A stretch of 64,000 nucleotides of DNA from Rubellicoccus peritrichatus (GCF_033100135.1 NZ_CP136920.1:434001-498000); one strand, 5' to 3'; positions 1 to 9,552 are shown, counted from the first letter of the stretch. The notes: generated by a model not told the origin, from the letters alone. Made by a program: numbers and translations.

Positions 1-52
1 TGGGATGCGAGAAGACGGAAAAATCAAGCCGGCCTGGGCAAACTAAATCCCC

Positions 53-895
53 TCAGCCCTTACCCCCTGTTGTTGCAATTCCCTCAACAAAGAATCGCTG
101 GGTAAAGAAGAAGAGAATAACCACAGGCAGAACGACTAACGTAGAGGCCGCCATCAGGTAGTTCCAATCAGTCCCGCCAGATTTGCTCTGGTAAGCCTGC
201 AAACCAAGAGCGAGCGTGAAGTCTTCCTGCTCAGTCAAGTAAACCAACGGACCAAGGAAGTCATTCCAGGTGGCCATAAATTGAAAGAGCGCCACTACGA
301 TTAAAGCTGGCTTGGCCAAGGGCAGAATCACGTGCCAGAAGATCTGGAATTCATTACAGCCATCAATATTCGCCGCCTCACTCAATTCCTTTGGTAAGGT
401 GAGAAAGAACTGACGCAAAAGAAAGACGTTAAACGCTCCTGCCAAAAAGCTCGGAACCCAGAGTGGCTTAAAACTACCCGTCCAGCCGATCTCTTTAAAA
501 AGCGAATAGATGGGCACCATCACGACAGGAAAAGGAATCATCATCGTGGCAAGAACAAGAACAAACACCTTATCACGCCCCTTCCACTCGATACGTGAAA
601 ATCCATAAGCGGCGATCGCACTACTCAAAACCGTACCAATGACAGTTAACAGGCAGAGGTAGACGGTATTACCGGCATAACGCCAGAAATACTTCATCTC
701 GGCAATCGCTTCCGGATAATTCCTCCAAAGCGCTTCCGACGGTATCCATTTGGGCGGAACCGACATGGTCTCGTTCAATGGCTTAAGCGAAGTGGAAACC
801 ATCCAGGCAAATGGCGCAATAAAAGCTGCAGCCCCCAACAATAGCATGAGGTAAATAATTACCTTCTGAATGACTCTGGCTCTCTGGGATGTCAT
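53..895 (-). CDS. Carbohydrate ABC transporter permease, MalG type
   Basis: Inner-membrane permease of a CUT1-type sugar importer, 280 residues, which is normal for MalG-like proteins. One N-terminal membrane segment (about residues 12-34) precedes the transport domain. The EAA loop that contacts the ATPase is visible near residues 171-195 (EAANIDG, then ILPLAKPAL about ten residues later). It is the last gene of the leftward glycan operon, 49 bp after the MalF-type permease. No ATP-binding subunit is encoded in the window, so the pair probably uses a shared MsiK-type ATPase encoded elsewhere (inference). The substrate is likely an oligosaccharide, judged from the GH31 and CBM48 neighbours, but cannot be read from the permease itself. 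Confidence 0.93.
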   Translation of the reverse strand: MTSQRARVIQKVIIYLMLLLGAAAFIAPFAWMVSTSLKPLNETMSVPPKWIPSEALWRNYPEAIAEMKYFWRYAGNTVYLCLLTVIGTVLSSAIAAYGFSRIEWKGRDKVFVLVLATMMIPFPVVMVPIYSLFKEIGWTGSFKPLWVPSFLAGAFNVFLLRQFFLTLPKELSEAANIDGCNEFQIFWHVILPLAKPALIVVALFQFMATWNDFLGPLVYLTEQEDFTLALGLQAYQSKSGGTDWNYLMAASTLVVLPVVILFFFTQRFFVEGIATTGGKG

Positions 896-944
896 AAGTT
901 AACGATGCAGTGGTCTGTATTGAATAAAGCTAACACCATGAGGA

Positions 945-1862
945 TTACTTCCCTGAATAATGAATATGCCGTTCAGAAAGCTTGGTAGCCGCCAGGGTCA
1001 GGACGAGAATGATAAGAAATAGAATGAGCGCGATGGCACAAGCATAGCCCATACTCCAACTGTCAAACGCTTTTGTATAAATATAGGTAGCAGCAAACAG
1101 CATCGAACGACTCGGCCCAGTGCCTCCTCCAGTCATGATCCAGGGCACTGCAAAGACTTGAAATGAACCGATCAATGCCATGATCCCATTAAAGTAAATA
1201 ACAGGAGAAATGATTGGCAGGGTAACATGTAGCGTTTTTTGCCAAAAGTTACAGCCATCCAGATCAGCGGCCTCATAAAGCGTGCGAGGCACATCCTGTA
1301 AGCCAGCCAGAAAAATCACAACGGCATTGCCAACTCCCCAGGCCCCGGCCAAAACCAATCCCAGCTTTGCGTAAGCCGGATCGGCCAGCCAATTTGGCGG
1401 AGCAAAGTTCGTCCCCATCAGCCAGTTGAGTCCATCCGTCAAGGGTCGCAATGCAGTGTTGATTAGCCCCAGGCGACCGTTAAGCATCCATTGCCATAGA
1501 ACGGCAAGGCATACCATCGGCACCAGTGATGGCAGAAAATAAATCGTCCGGAAAATCTTTTTTCCCGGCATGTTGGTGCTCAATAAAATGGCTAAAACCA
1601 AAGCCATGATGATGTTCAGCGGAATGGATAACGCTGCAAAGTAGAACGTGTTCCAAAGAGATTTCCAGAACAACTCATCCTCAACCAGATCCGTGTAATT
1701 ATCCACGCCGATATAAACCGGTTTTGAAAGAACGGAATAGTCCGTAAAGGACAAATAGGTCGAGCTGACCAAGGGATAGAGTGCTGTCAGAAAAAAACCG
1801 AGTAACCAGGGGCTGATAAAAAGCAATCCCACACGGAGGTTTCGTCTTTCACGTTTTGTCAT
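945..1862 (-). CDS. Carbohydrate ABC transporter permease, MalF/UgpA type
   Basis: Partner permease of the sugar importer, about 305 residues with six predicted membrane helices. The EAA loop is visible as EAADLDG followed by VTLPIISP. I place the start at the ATG at 1862 (MTKRERRNLRVG) because it overlaps the stop of the binding-protein gene as ATGA, which suggests translational coupling. An in-frame start at 1874 would add four residues. The gene lies between the binding protein and the MalG-type permease in the same operon. Family assignment is firm; the sugar specificity is not. Confidence 0.93.
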   Translation of the reverse strand: MTKRERRNLRVGLLFISPWLLGFFLTALYPLVSSTYLSFTDYSVLSKPVYIGVDNYTDLVEDELFWKSLWNTFYFAALSIPLNIIMALVLAILLSTNMPGKKIFRTIYFLPSLVPMVCLAVLWQWMLNGRLGLINTALRPLTDGLNWLMGTNFAPPNWLADPAYAKLGLVLAGAWGVGNAVVIFLAGLQDVPRTLYEAADLDGCNFWQKTLHVTLPIISPVIYFNGIMALIGSFQVFAVPWIMTGGGTGPSRSMLFAATYIYTKAFDSWSMGYACAIALILFLIILVLTLAATKLSERHIHYSGK

Positions 1863-3256
1863 TGTGCGTCCCACTCCTCCATACGCGCATCCTTCACCTT
1901 CTGCCAGCGTCGATACATGCGGTCGAACAGTTTTTGCTGGCGAGCCTGAACATCTTCCAGTGCTTCTTTCGGCGTAGTATTCATACGCAGGACTTCATCA
2001 TAGGCGTTAACCAGATCTTCGTTGTAATCATTATAAGTCGGCATCCGTGGTCGTCCGACTGAATTAGGATGTTCAGCCAGCTTACGATAAACCATGATAT
2101 TCGGATTTGGATGCTTCTCATAAAATTCGTCACTGACTTCAGCAAGTGGACTGAACTTCTGCTGACCAAGATTAAGCTGCTCAATATTCTCCTGCTGCTG
2201 CAACCAGGCAATAAACTTGAAAGCCTCATCCGGATGGGCTGCTCCCTTCGGGATCACAACAACATCACATTCCACAATCGACACCCCAATATCATCAGGA
2301 TCAGCCGTTGGGAACGGAGCAACGCCCCACTCGAAATCTTCAGGGGCAAAGCTGTTGATGAAGTTATACAACCAGGGTCCCTGTATCACCATGGCGACAC
2401 GCCCACGGAAGAAAGGATTCTGCGGCGATGCAAAGTTACCACTCATCTCCTGGAAAGCCATCAGCTTATCAGGGCCAAAACGCTCCGGATATGTCGCGAC
2501 CCATTCCAGGGCAGCAAGATTACCCGGGTGCTGGGCCGTAATTTGATCATCCTTATTCCACAGCTCACCATCAAACCAGTAACACCAGTTCGCAATCCAC
2601 CAGCCGGGTTCTTTTGGCAAATGACCCAGTATCTCGATGTTCCCGCTATCATCCAGTCGAGTGATCTTGTCATTAAACTCTTCCAGTTCGGCAATGGAAC
2701 GCGGTGGCGTATCAGGATCAAGTCCGGCCTCACGAAACAACTTTTTATTCCAATGCAATGCATTGGCGCCCGGAGTCGTCGGCAGTGCCCAGAGACGATT
2801 GTGAAGCGTTATCTCATCCCACAGCACTGGCAGATAATAATCCCTCGTAATACCGTATTCCTCGGCAAAACGATCCAGCGGGGTCAACGCTCCGTTCTCA
2901 GCATAAGTTGGCACATTAACAGACCAGATACCAGCCAGGTCGGGTGGATTACCACCTGCCGTCGCCAACATCAGTTTACGATCGATGTTACTGACCGAGA
3001 GAAACTTTACGAATATCTCGTCCTGGGATGCGTTGAATTTATCAACAAGATCGGCCATGGCCTGTCGCTCAAAGCCAGTCCACTTCTCCCAATAGTCGAT
3101 TTCAACCCGACCATCCTCACGCACCTCCGGCCCGCAGCCGTTAAGGAGTAAAAAAAGACACATTACCCCCAGGGAAGCCAAGGGGGTAACAGGCCACCAA
3201 TTACTTGAACGTGTTTTCAACAAATGCAGAATGGATACTAGTCTGTTAACACTCAA
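1859..3256 (-). CDS. Extracellular sugar-binding lipoprotein of the ABC importer
   Basis: Family-1-type solute-binding protein, 465 residues, expected to capture sugar in the periplasm and deliver it to the two downstream permeases. The N-terminus has basic residues, a hydrophobic stretch and a lipobox (LLNGC, Cys about residue 41), so it should be a lipidated membrane-anchored receptor. Typical features of the family follow, including EIDYWEKWTGFE just after the lipobox and GPWLYNFINS in the central part. The leader before the lipobox is longer than usual, and the true start could be one of the later non-ATG codons. It overlaps the MalF-type gene by four bases and sits 45 bp after the PEP-CTERM gene. 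Confidence 0.92.
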   Translation of the reverse strand: MSVNRLVSILHLLKTRSSNWWPVTPLASLGVMCLFLLLNGCGPEVREDGRVEIDYWEKWTGFERQAMADLVDKFNASQDEIFVKFLSVSNIDRKLMLATAGGNPPDLAGIWSVNVPTYAENGALTPLDRFAEEYGITRDYYLPVLWDEITLHNRLWALPTTPGANALHWNKKLFREAGLDPDTPPRSIAELEEFNDKITRLDDSGNIEILGHLPKEPGWWIANWCYWFDGELWNKDDQITAQHPGNLAALEWVATYPERFGPDKLMAFQEMSGNFASPQNPFFRGRVAMVIQGPWLYNFINSFAPEDFEWGVAPFPTADPDDIGVSIVECDVVVIPKGAAHPDEAFKFIAWLQQQENIEQLNLGQQKFSPLAEVSDEFYEKHPNPNIMVYRKLAEHPNSVGRPRMPTYNDYNEDLVNAYDEVLRMNTTPKEALEDVQARQQKLFDRMYRRWQKVKDARMEEWDAQ

Positions 3257-3301
3257 TGGATTTCTGCATTTTTTAAGTCCGCAATAATTTCCACTTCTAT
3301 C

Positions 3302-4105
3302 TTAGTGTCGCACACGATATTTTCTAACGCTAACTCCAATCAGAGCAGCGAAGCCCAACATGAAAGCAACTTGCGCAGGCTCTGGAACGGTTAAGAGGTT
3401 GTTGGCGAAAAGGGCATCTTGATTATTACCATCCGTGCCTCCGGCATAAAGTTTGATGCTGCGCGCAACGCCAGTGTAAGTTCCTGTATCGAAATCAGTG
3501 ACACCTCCACTACGTGTAATTGACCACGTGCCGCCACCAGCACTCGTCTGCTCGAAAGCTACATTGAAAAGTGTATCGTCGCTATAGGTATTTCCAATGC
3601 TTCCGTTCCCCGTTGCTGCATTGTTAACGACATAATCGTCACCTCCAATATTGAAATTGAAGATCGTAGGATCGCCAACAGCTGAGCTTCTTAAATCAAT
3701 CCCCTTGAAGCCGTTTCGGAAATTGACTGCAATGTCGATTGAGAAAGTCTGCCCGACAGAAAGGCCAGCTGGGTCGATGAAACGAAATGCAGTCGCTTCA
3801 TTGGGATCACCTCCAACTTGCCTGCCCAGCATACGAAATGAGCGGCCACCGGTATCAAGGTTTGGAGCATTGCTGCTGAGGCTTGATACACTCGTAACCT
3901 CATGGACAATATCAGTCGTATCTGCGTTCAAGAACCATTGACCAAAAGCACCGGGACCAGTGATCGAACCATCCGTTCCATCTGTCCAGCCACCATCATA
4001 AGCGGTTGCGCTGGCATTGTCTGAGCCGAGTGTCGCGCCGGAAGCAAAAGGTGAGCAAAGCAGCGCGCTTGTAAGAATAAGGGGGATGCATTTTTTTGTA
4101 TTCAT
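3302..4105 (-). CDS. PEP-CTERM sorting-domain secreted protein
   Basis: Exported protein of about 267 residues with unrecognised central sequence. The start at 4105 gives a clean signal peptide (MNTKKCIPLILTSALL...ASGA). The C-terminus shows the tripartite PEP-CTERM sorting signal: VPEP, a hydrophobic helix (FMLGFAALIGV), and a basic tail (RKYRVRH). In this class exosortase removes the signal and releases or anchors the protein at the surface; no exosortase gene is in the window. The body is rich in Gly, Ser, Thr and Asp and looks like a beta-sandwich surface domain, but no catalytic motif is evident. Its place between a prepilin-like gene and the sugar-binding protein suggests a role in handling or binding the glycan at the cell surface (inference). 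Confidence 0.85.
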   Translation of the reverse strand: MNTKKCIPLILTSALLCSPFASGATLGSDNASATAYDGGWTDGTDGSITGPGAFGQWFLNADTTDIVHEVTSVSSLSSNAPNLDTGGRSFRMLGRQVGGDPNEATAFRFIDPAGLSVGQTFSIDIAVNFRNGFKGIDLRSSAVGDPTIFNFNIGGDDYVVNNAATGNGSIGNTYSDDTLFNVAFEQTSAGGGTWSITRSGGVTDFDTGTYTGVARSIKLYAGGTDGNNQDALFANNLLTVPEPAQVAFMLGFAALIGVSVRKYRVRH

Positions 4106-4164
4106 ATTGATTCTCGTCTTAGATTTACTTTGTAGGGTTATTGGAAAATATAGATCTGCTTGCA

Positions 4165-4884
4165 TTAATATTGATCACTTTGTTGAACAAACTCTCCGTA
4201 TTCAGCATTGCCAAAAACAACATCCGGTTCGAGGACCTCAACATGTCCATCAACAAAGCCAACCGGTCCTTTACCGGCATAACGATCAGTTAGTCTGTCT
4301 GAGTCCATAAACCAGACACAGAATGCATCGTTCGGTGCTTCCTCTTCAAAGACCATGATTTTTTTGGAAGGCTCCAGCACGGTCTGATACTGAACCGTGC
4401 CAAGCGCCTTATCAAAGTCTGTCGGGCCGGAACCTCCTTCCGGGAGGATACCTTTATTGATGAGAAAGTTGAAGGAATAAGAAAAGTTACGTCCAGGCGA
4501 ACCATCTTCCTTCAGGCCATCATCTCCCTTGGCAAAAAAGATATCCGTATCCTCAAGGTAAGGAAGCAGCGCGCTTGATTCAAGATCGGCCACGCCATTG
4601 GATTCCATCAAGAAAAAGAAATCACCATCGGGATACTCCTGGTCCGTGGCCACCTTGGGCATATGACCGGAATGGTCCAATGAAAACAAATGTGTTGCGG
4701 TAAGGATCTGGCGGATGCGACTCTGTGAATCGGAAAGGTTTGCACTGGTTCGAACTGAACCGACAGTCGGGATAAGGATCGCCGCCAGAATTGCAATGAT
4801 TCCAAATGATACAAGTAATTCAACCAACGTAAAGCCGCGCTTCCATCGCTCGCTTGTTGGGGTCATATCTTTTCGTGTATTCAT
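4165..4884 (-). CDS. Prepilin-type cleavage/methylation domain protein (pseudopilin-like)
   Basis: Protein of 239 residues starting at the ATG at 4884, 19 bp after the GH31 stop. It has a type IV prepilin leader: a basic stretch, then G/FTLVELLVSFGIIAILAAILIP, with cleavage expected after Gly17. The C-terminal part carries FVDGHVEVL, which resembles the H-X9-DG region of the large prepilin-like families abundant in Verrucomicrobiota, Lentisphaerota and Planctomycetota. Here the histidine position is Tyr (Y-X9-DG). Such proteins have no proven function and are often next to sugar-utilisation genes. No pilus or type II secretion genes are in the window, so assembly would depend on machinery encoded elsewhere. 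Confidence 0.85.
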   Translation of the reverse strand: MNTRKDMTPTSERWKRGFTLVELLVSFGIIAILAAILIPTVGSVRTSANLSDSQSRIRQILTATHLFSLDHSGHMPKVATDQEYPDGDFFFLMESNGVADLESSALLPYLEDTDIFFAKGDDGLKEDGSPGRNFSYSFNFLINKGILPEGGSGPTDFDKALGTVQYQTVLEPSKKIMVFEEEAPNDAFCVWFMDSDRLTDRYAGKGPVGFVDGHVEVLEPDVVFGNAEYGEFVQQSDQY

Positions 4885-4903
4885 CTCTTTCCTGGGGTAA
4901 CGA

Positions 4904-7432
4904 TTATTTGCCGAGCTCGTTCGACGCCAGTTGCCCGGGGTTGCGTTCGATACGAAATTGAAAGGTAGGCTCACCAATGTTGCGTGTCACCCGAATGAGG
5001 ATGTCATTCTTGCCGGGCTTCAACAGGGCGTCAGCAGAAAAGGTATCGGCATATAAATTTCCATAACCTGTATGATCAAAAACTTCTTCGCCATTAATCC
5101 ATATGGTAATCGAATCTCCATTTCCGAAGGACAAGCTGACCGATTGCAGTGAGTCACTTTCGATCTCGGTCTTTGCGTAGTAGCTGCCGACCTTATTTGC
5201 GTGCAATGCTTCATCAAAAGAGACGACACCCTCCGGTGATATTTTGTCCTCAGGGTAAGCGACCCATTTCGCATTCAGGTCACTGGCGACAACACTCTTA
5301 TCCGGTGTTCCGACGTTGCCACGAAATGGTCCCGCCACTTCCCACTTGACTGGCATGACAAAACGCTGGGTGAATGACGCGATCTCTTGCCCATTCATAA
5401 TTGCCTGCGTGGTTACAACCTGAGAATCACCGGCAAAGGTCTCAGGGAAATCAAAATAAAAAGCCGCCCGCTTGCGCTCTCCAGGCTCCAAAGTGAATTT
5501 CATTTTGTGCTCGGGATGCACCTTAACCTCCGAAGCAGCTTGTGCTTCGAGATACAAAGAGCGCGTGGCATCCGTTGTATTCTCAAGCTCCCAAAAGAGG
5601 CTGCCACGCTGACCATCCAAATAGCGAACATCCTGAACCACACCAAAGGCTCCAAGCGGAGCAACGGGCTTTGCCACAAAACCAGTCTCCTGAGGTTTCG
5701 GAATGGCGCCACGAATGGTCAACCACTTCTTGGCTTTTTCAATCGGCACAAAGACAGGAATCTCCCAAAGCGATGCATTATAATCAATCCGTGTCGGGCC
5801 TTTGACCACTTTCACTTTAAATAGATCAAGCCACTCGCCTTCGGGCAGATAAACGGAACGACTCTCGCCGGGTCCGATCAAAGGAGCTACAATTAAATCG
5901 TTTCCCAACATGAATTGATCAAAGATGCCATAGGCTTCCGCATCATCCGGGTAAGCCCACAGCATCGGACGCCACATCGGCTGGCCGGACTCATGGGCTT
6001 GCCTGGCTGTCTTCTTCAAGTAAGGGCGCATGCGTTCGCGCATCTGCGAATAGTATCGCGCGATATCAAGCGTCTCATCGTCGAGCAACCAAGGCTCTCT
6101 TGGGCCAATACCATGCCACTGCATAATGGGACTGAAGGCACCAATCTGAAACCAGCGAACATACAACTCCTTATCCGGCTCACCAATATAAGCACCAATG
6201 TCATGGCTGTAATATGAGAAGCCCGAAAGTGCCGCACTGAGACCGGCCTTCATCAGTTGTTCAAGGCTTTGCCAGGTCGCATTTTGATCCCCTGCCCAGA
6301 AGCAACTCAATCCCGCACACGAAGCTGAAGCGGAGCGTGCAAAAGTAACTCCGGGCCGACCACTTCCCTCAAATGCATCAAGCGATGCCTTCTGATAATA
6401 GTATGGCTGCAGATTGTGAAAGAAAGGATCAGGATTACGCTCACCTCCATCCGTCTTGAAACCATCAATTCCCATCGCAACCAGATCACGCTGAAGATCC
6501 GTCCACCAGACTCTGGCCTCAGGCTTGTCGAAGTTTATTTTTCGACCGCCTTCCAACCAGTCGAGGATCACCTCATTGCCATCCTCATCTTTGACAATGA
6601 AGTCCAGCTCTTTGGCCTCGGGATAAGTCGCAGCAGAGGTCCAGATACTTGGTGTAATCCAAAGCAATGCAGCAACATCACGGGCGTGCAATGATTCGAT
6701 CCAACGCTTTGGTTCGGGATAGCGGTCTGTTTCAAAGGTGAAGCTCTGCAAACTCTCAGCCCATGCTTCCAGCACAACCGCACTAACGGGAATGGATTCC
6801 GTGTCGAGGCGATCCAGCATACGATCGATTTCCGCAGCAGACAGATAAGAATTACGGGATATCCATAATCCCCAAACCCAGTCCGGCACTGCTTGCGGAC
6901 GACCAATTACGCTCGTATACTGGCTTACGATTTCGGCGGGTGTTCCTTTAAAGACATAAAGATCAATTCCGCCTTCGGGAATGGAAACACGGAGCTCGTC
7001 CGCAGTTGTTTTACCGAAATCAAAATCAACCGCTCCGGAGCAGTTCACAAAGACACCGTATCCTTCAGAACTGATAAAAAAAGGTGCTGCAAAATAAGAC
7101 GATGCCAATCCACCTTGAATCCGGTCACGCAGCCAGACCTTGATTTGCTGGCCACGTAAGTTCCAGGCGTCGAAGCGTTCGCCCATGCCATAGAAAGACT
7201 CATCCGCGTTGATTGGAAAAACCAACTCTGCAGAGTCATCATTCAGTTCATAGTTCAGGCCGGGAAGAACGGTCACTACTTTATCCAGCTGCTGAGGTGA
7301 CACATCACGAACTACAGGGTATGGATGCTTCGGATTACCAGCAACGCCTCTTACCATATCTTGAGCTAGGGCTTCCCCTAAAAAAGCAGAGGAAGCAACC
7401 ACGAGTAAAAAAGTATTCCAATAATATGACAT
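4904..7432 (-). CDS. Secreted GH31 alpha-glycosidase, YicI-like
   Basis: Glycoside hydrolase family 31 enzyme, 842 residues, with a signal peptide (cleavage probably after ALA, residue 23). A beta-sandwich N-domain is followed by the TIM barrel. The nucleophile is the Asp of GFKTDGGE (about residue 328), and the acid/base is the Asp of FWAGDQNATW (about 382), matching the YicI-type FKTDFGE and WGGD motifs. SHDIG (about 412) is also present. The C-terminal 200 residues form a galactose-binding-like domain. Members act as alpha-xylosidases, alpha-glucosidases or alpha-galactosidases; the KTDGGE motif fits the YicI side but does not fix the substrate. It lies 3 bp after the CBM48-like gene and is followed by the prepilin-like gene. 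Confidence 0.92.
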   Translation of the reverse strand: MSYYWNTFLLVVASSAFLGEALAQDMVRGVAGNPKHPYPVVRDVSPQQLDKVVTVLPGLNYELNDDSAELVFPINADESFYGMGERFDAWNLRGQQIKVWLRDRIQGGLASSYFAAPFFISSEGYGVFVNCSGAVDFDFGKTTADELRVSIPEGGIDLYVFKGTPAEIVSQYTSVIGRPQAVPDWVWGLWISRNSYLSAAEIDRMLDRLDTESIPVSAVVLEAWAESLQSFTFETDRYPEPKRWIESLHARDVAALLWITPSIWTSAATYPEAKELDFIVKDEDGNEVILDWLEGGRKINFDKPEARVWWTDLQRDLVAMGIDGFKTDGGERNPDPFFHNLQPYYYQKASLDAFEGSGRPGVTFARSASASCAGLSCFWAGDQNATWQSLEQLMKAGLSAALSGFSYYSHDIGAYIGEPDKELYVRWFQIGAFSPIMQWHGIGPREPWLLDDETLDIARYYSQMRERMRPYLKKTARQAHESGQPMWRPMLWAYPDDAEAYGIFDQFMLGNDLIVAPLIGPGESRSVYLPEGEWLDLFKVKVVKGPTRIDYNASLWEIPVFVPIEKAKKWLTIRGAIPKPQETGFVAKPVAPLGAFGVVQDVRYLDGQRGSLFWELENTTDATRSLYLEAQAASEVKVHPEHKMKFTLEPGERKRAAFYFDFPETFAGDSQVVTTQAIMNGQEIASFTQRFVMPVKWEVAGPFRGNVGTPDKSVVASDLNAKWVAYPEDKISPEGVVSFDEALHANKVGSYYAKTEIESDSLQSVSLSFGNGDSITIWINGEEVFDHTGYGNLYADTFSADALLKPGKNDILIRVTRNIGEPTFQFRIERNPGQLASNELGK

Positions 7433-7435
7433 GAT

Positions 7436-8146
7436 TTAATCCACGCTTACAATTGAATGGTTATCGAGGAATTCCTGTTCATTAGGGTCGCGTATCCAAT
7501 GCTGACCATCAATCACAAACTGATAATGATACTTTCCCGAAAATAAGTCTACGGTTTTACGCCAAATGCCATCATCGTCCGGGCCTTGCATCTGGGCACC
7601 AACCATGGAAACAAAACCTTCGTCATTTTCAGCCCAGTTATTAAACTCGCCAGCCAGATAAATCATCCCAGCATCCGGTGCCCATACCTGAAAGGTGACA
7701 CGATTCCCATCCACCTTCGGACTGAGGGCTTTGTTGATTCCATCGCCCAAATAAACATCACCATTGGCCGCCACGGTGAAGACCGCATTCCCCTCTTCAT
7801 CCACAACCGGCATGTCATCAGGAATAAACCAGTAATCAAAAGCTTCACGCTCTTCAACCAACTTGAAAGTATAACGCCCGGGCTCCAGCTTGAACACCTT
7901 GCTCCAGATACCATTCTTTCCGCGCTCCAGGGCATAGCGGTCATCGCTGACTTCGCCTTCGTTGTTGTCGGCCCAGTTGTTAAAACTACTGGCGATGTAA
8001 ATCGTGCGATTGTGGGGTGACTTCACTTCAAAGAGAACACCGTCTTCGGTCGCAACAGGAATTTGTTTGGGCGATGCAGCACCCAGCGACGCAGTCGCGA
8101 GGGGCAGCGCACATAAGGCAATGAGAAATTTATTAAGATACGTCAT
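7436..8146 (-). CDS. Exported glycogen-binding-domain (CBM48/AMPK-type) protein
   Basis: Protein of 236 residues with a signal peptide (MTYLNKFLIALCALPLATASLGA) and two tandem early-set domains of the glycogen-binding CBM48/E-set type. Each has the IYIASSFNNWADN or IYLAGEFNNWAEN hallmark and a GRYTFKLV or GKYHYQFV strand. The repeated FNNWA blocks show an internal duplication. No catalytic domain is present, so it is probably a periplasmic or surface alpha-glucan-binding protein. The start at 8146 is the ATG; a TTG lies immediately upstream. It is the first gene of the leftward operon and divergent from the LacI gene, which suggests that the operon acts on starch- or glycogen-like glucan (inference). 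Confidence 0.87.
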   Translation of the reverse strand: MTYLNKFLIALCALPLATASLGAASPKQIPVATEDGVLFEVKSPHNRTIYIASSFNNWADNNEGEVSDDRYALERGKNGIWSKVFKLEPGRYTFKLVEEREAFDYWFIPDDMPVVDEEGNAVFTVAANGDVYLGDGINKALSPKVDGNRVTFQVWAPDAGMIYLAGEFNNWAENDEGFVSMVGAQMQGPDDDGIWRKTVDLFSGKYHYQFVIDGQHWIRDPNEQEFLDNHSIVSVD

Positions 8147-8270
8147 CAACGGGATAAGCTATTCCCTTCAATCCTACACCCACATTTAGAGAAAGAAAAC
8201 AGAAGCAAATTGGACAGTTGAAATGCCTCCGCTGTTGTGTTCTAGTTTAAATTATCCGGTAGATGCTGTC

Positions 8271-9341
8271 ATGCTTCCGGCCAACCCCAGAGAAATATTG
8301 CCCCACCAGCCTAAATCAAAGTCACCTACGATTCGTGATATCGCCGAAAGGATCGGTATCAGTAAATCCGCCGTATCACTGGCGCTGCGAGACGATCCGC
8401 GAGTCGCGTCGCAAACCCGTAAACGCGTCCTGAAAGCAGCCGAGCAAATGGGTTATACCAAAAACCCAACGCTTGCCCATTTGATGGCGGAGTTACGCAA
8501 CTCACGAGTCACGACAATTAAAGCAACGCTGGCAGCGGTAAATTGTTCGCCCAATCCCGATATTTTTGAATGGCATACATTTCGTGACTTCAGGGAAGGT
8601 GCCATCCAGCGAGCCTCACAGCTTGGCTATGGTATGGACGCCTTCTGGCTTTACGAAAAAGACATGCGGATCGAACGCATTCAACAAATCATCCGGGCGC
8701 GAAACATCTCAGGTATATTGTTTTTTGCCGCCAACAACGTCGATGTCCTTCATGACATTTACGAACCGCTCTGGCGTAGCTTTCCCGCCGCCACGGTTGG
8801 TTTGGTGAAGACAAATCCGGCCCTCACCTGCGTAGCCTGTGATCATTTTCAAACTTCAAAAGAAGCGGTAGAACAAGCATTAAAGCTGGGCTATAAACGA
8901 CCGGGGCTGGTGGTTGCTCCCGACCTTGATGACCTGGTCGACAAACGATTCTCCGGAGGTTATCTCGCAGCCATTTCAGGACTGCCGAAAAAGAACCAGC
9001 TGCAAGTCCACAGTTCCGACCTCATTCATCTCGAAAACTTTAGGAAGTGGTTCCAGCGCAATAAACCCGATGTGATTTTAAGCGTCCACGATGTCGTCCA
9101 TGAATGGCTGACGGAAATGAAACTGAATATACCGAAGGATGTCGGATTGATCCATCTCGACTGGCGGGAAGACATTCCCGAATGGGCTGGAATGAAACAG
9201 GATAACATAGCTGCCGGTTCCAGCCTTGTCGATCTGGTCGTGAACAAGATCCATCATAATGAAAGAGGTGCGCAAACAACACCCACGGTCACGTTAATCG
9301 AGAGCCACTGGATTGATGGTGATACGGTCACGAAGCAGTAA
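8271..9341 (+). CDS. LacI-family transcriptional regulator
   Basis: DNA-binding regulator of about 356 residues. The N-terminal LacI helix-turn-helix is clear (TIRDIAERIGISKSAVSLALRDDPRV, then hinge residues up to ALRNSR-like sequence), followed by a periplasmic-binding-protein-like effector domain ending in SHWIDGDTV. I use the ATG at 8271, preceded by a weak GGTAGA; an in-frame ATG at 8223 would add 16 residues. It is transcribed away from the seven-gene glycan operon across a short gap, the usual arrangement for a local repressor or activator of that operon. The effector is probably a breakdown product of the imported glycan (inference). Confidence 0.92.
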   Translation: MLPANPREILPHQPKSKSPTIRDIAERIGISKSAVSLALRDDPRVASQTRKRVLKAAEQMGYTKNPTLAHLMAELRNSRVTTIKATLAAVNCSPNPDIFEWHTFRDFREGAIQRASQLGYGMDAFWLYEKDMRIERIQQIIRARNISGILFFAANNVDVLHDIYEPLWRSFPAATVGLVKTNPALTCVACDHFQTSKEAVEQALKLGYKRPGLVVAPDLDDLVDKRFSGGYLAAISGLPKKNQLQVHSSDLIHLENFRKWFQRNKPDVILSVHDVVHEWLTEMKLNIPKDVGLIHLDWREDIPEWAGMKQDNIAAGSSLVDLVVNKIHHNERGAQTTPTVTLIESHWIDGDTVTKQ

Positions 9342-9552
9342 GGGCGCGTGTGATTTTAGAGTGAGGAGGCGTAAATTAATAAGTATCTTTTATCATTGAA
9401 AACGATATGTATTCGTCAGTGCAAACCAGAGAGATGCCAACCATTGATTAAGCGTCATCCGATCCTCACGACATCATACTTATTGTAACTGACACGTCAC
9501 TGAACCCGACTGAAGTGTCATATACTTCTACCGACAGGTGATATGCTTCCGC

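Noticed and set aside
2069-3151. A 360-codon open frame on the plus strand opposite the sugar-binding protein gene
   Set aside because: It is wholly inside the well-supported minus-strand gene, has no ribosome binding site and shows no recognisable protein pattern.
9397-9410. A cre-like sequence (TGAAAACGATATGT) between the LacI gene and aroE
   Set aside because: It lies between the 3' ends of two convergent genes, so it has no promoter to regulate, and two key bases of the cre motif do not match.
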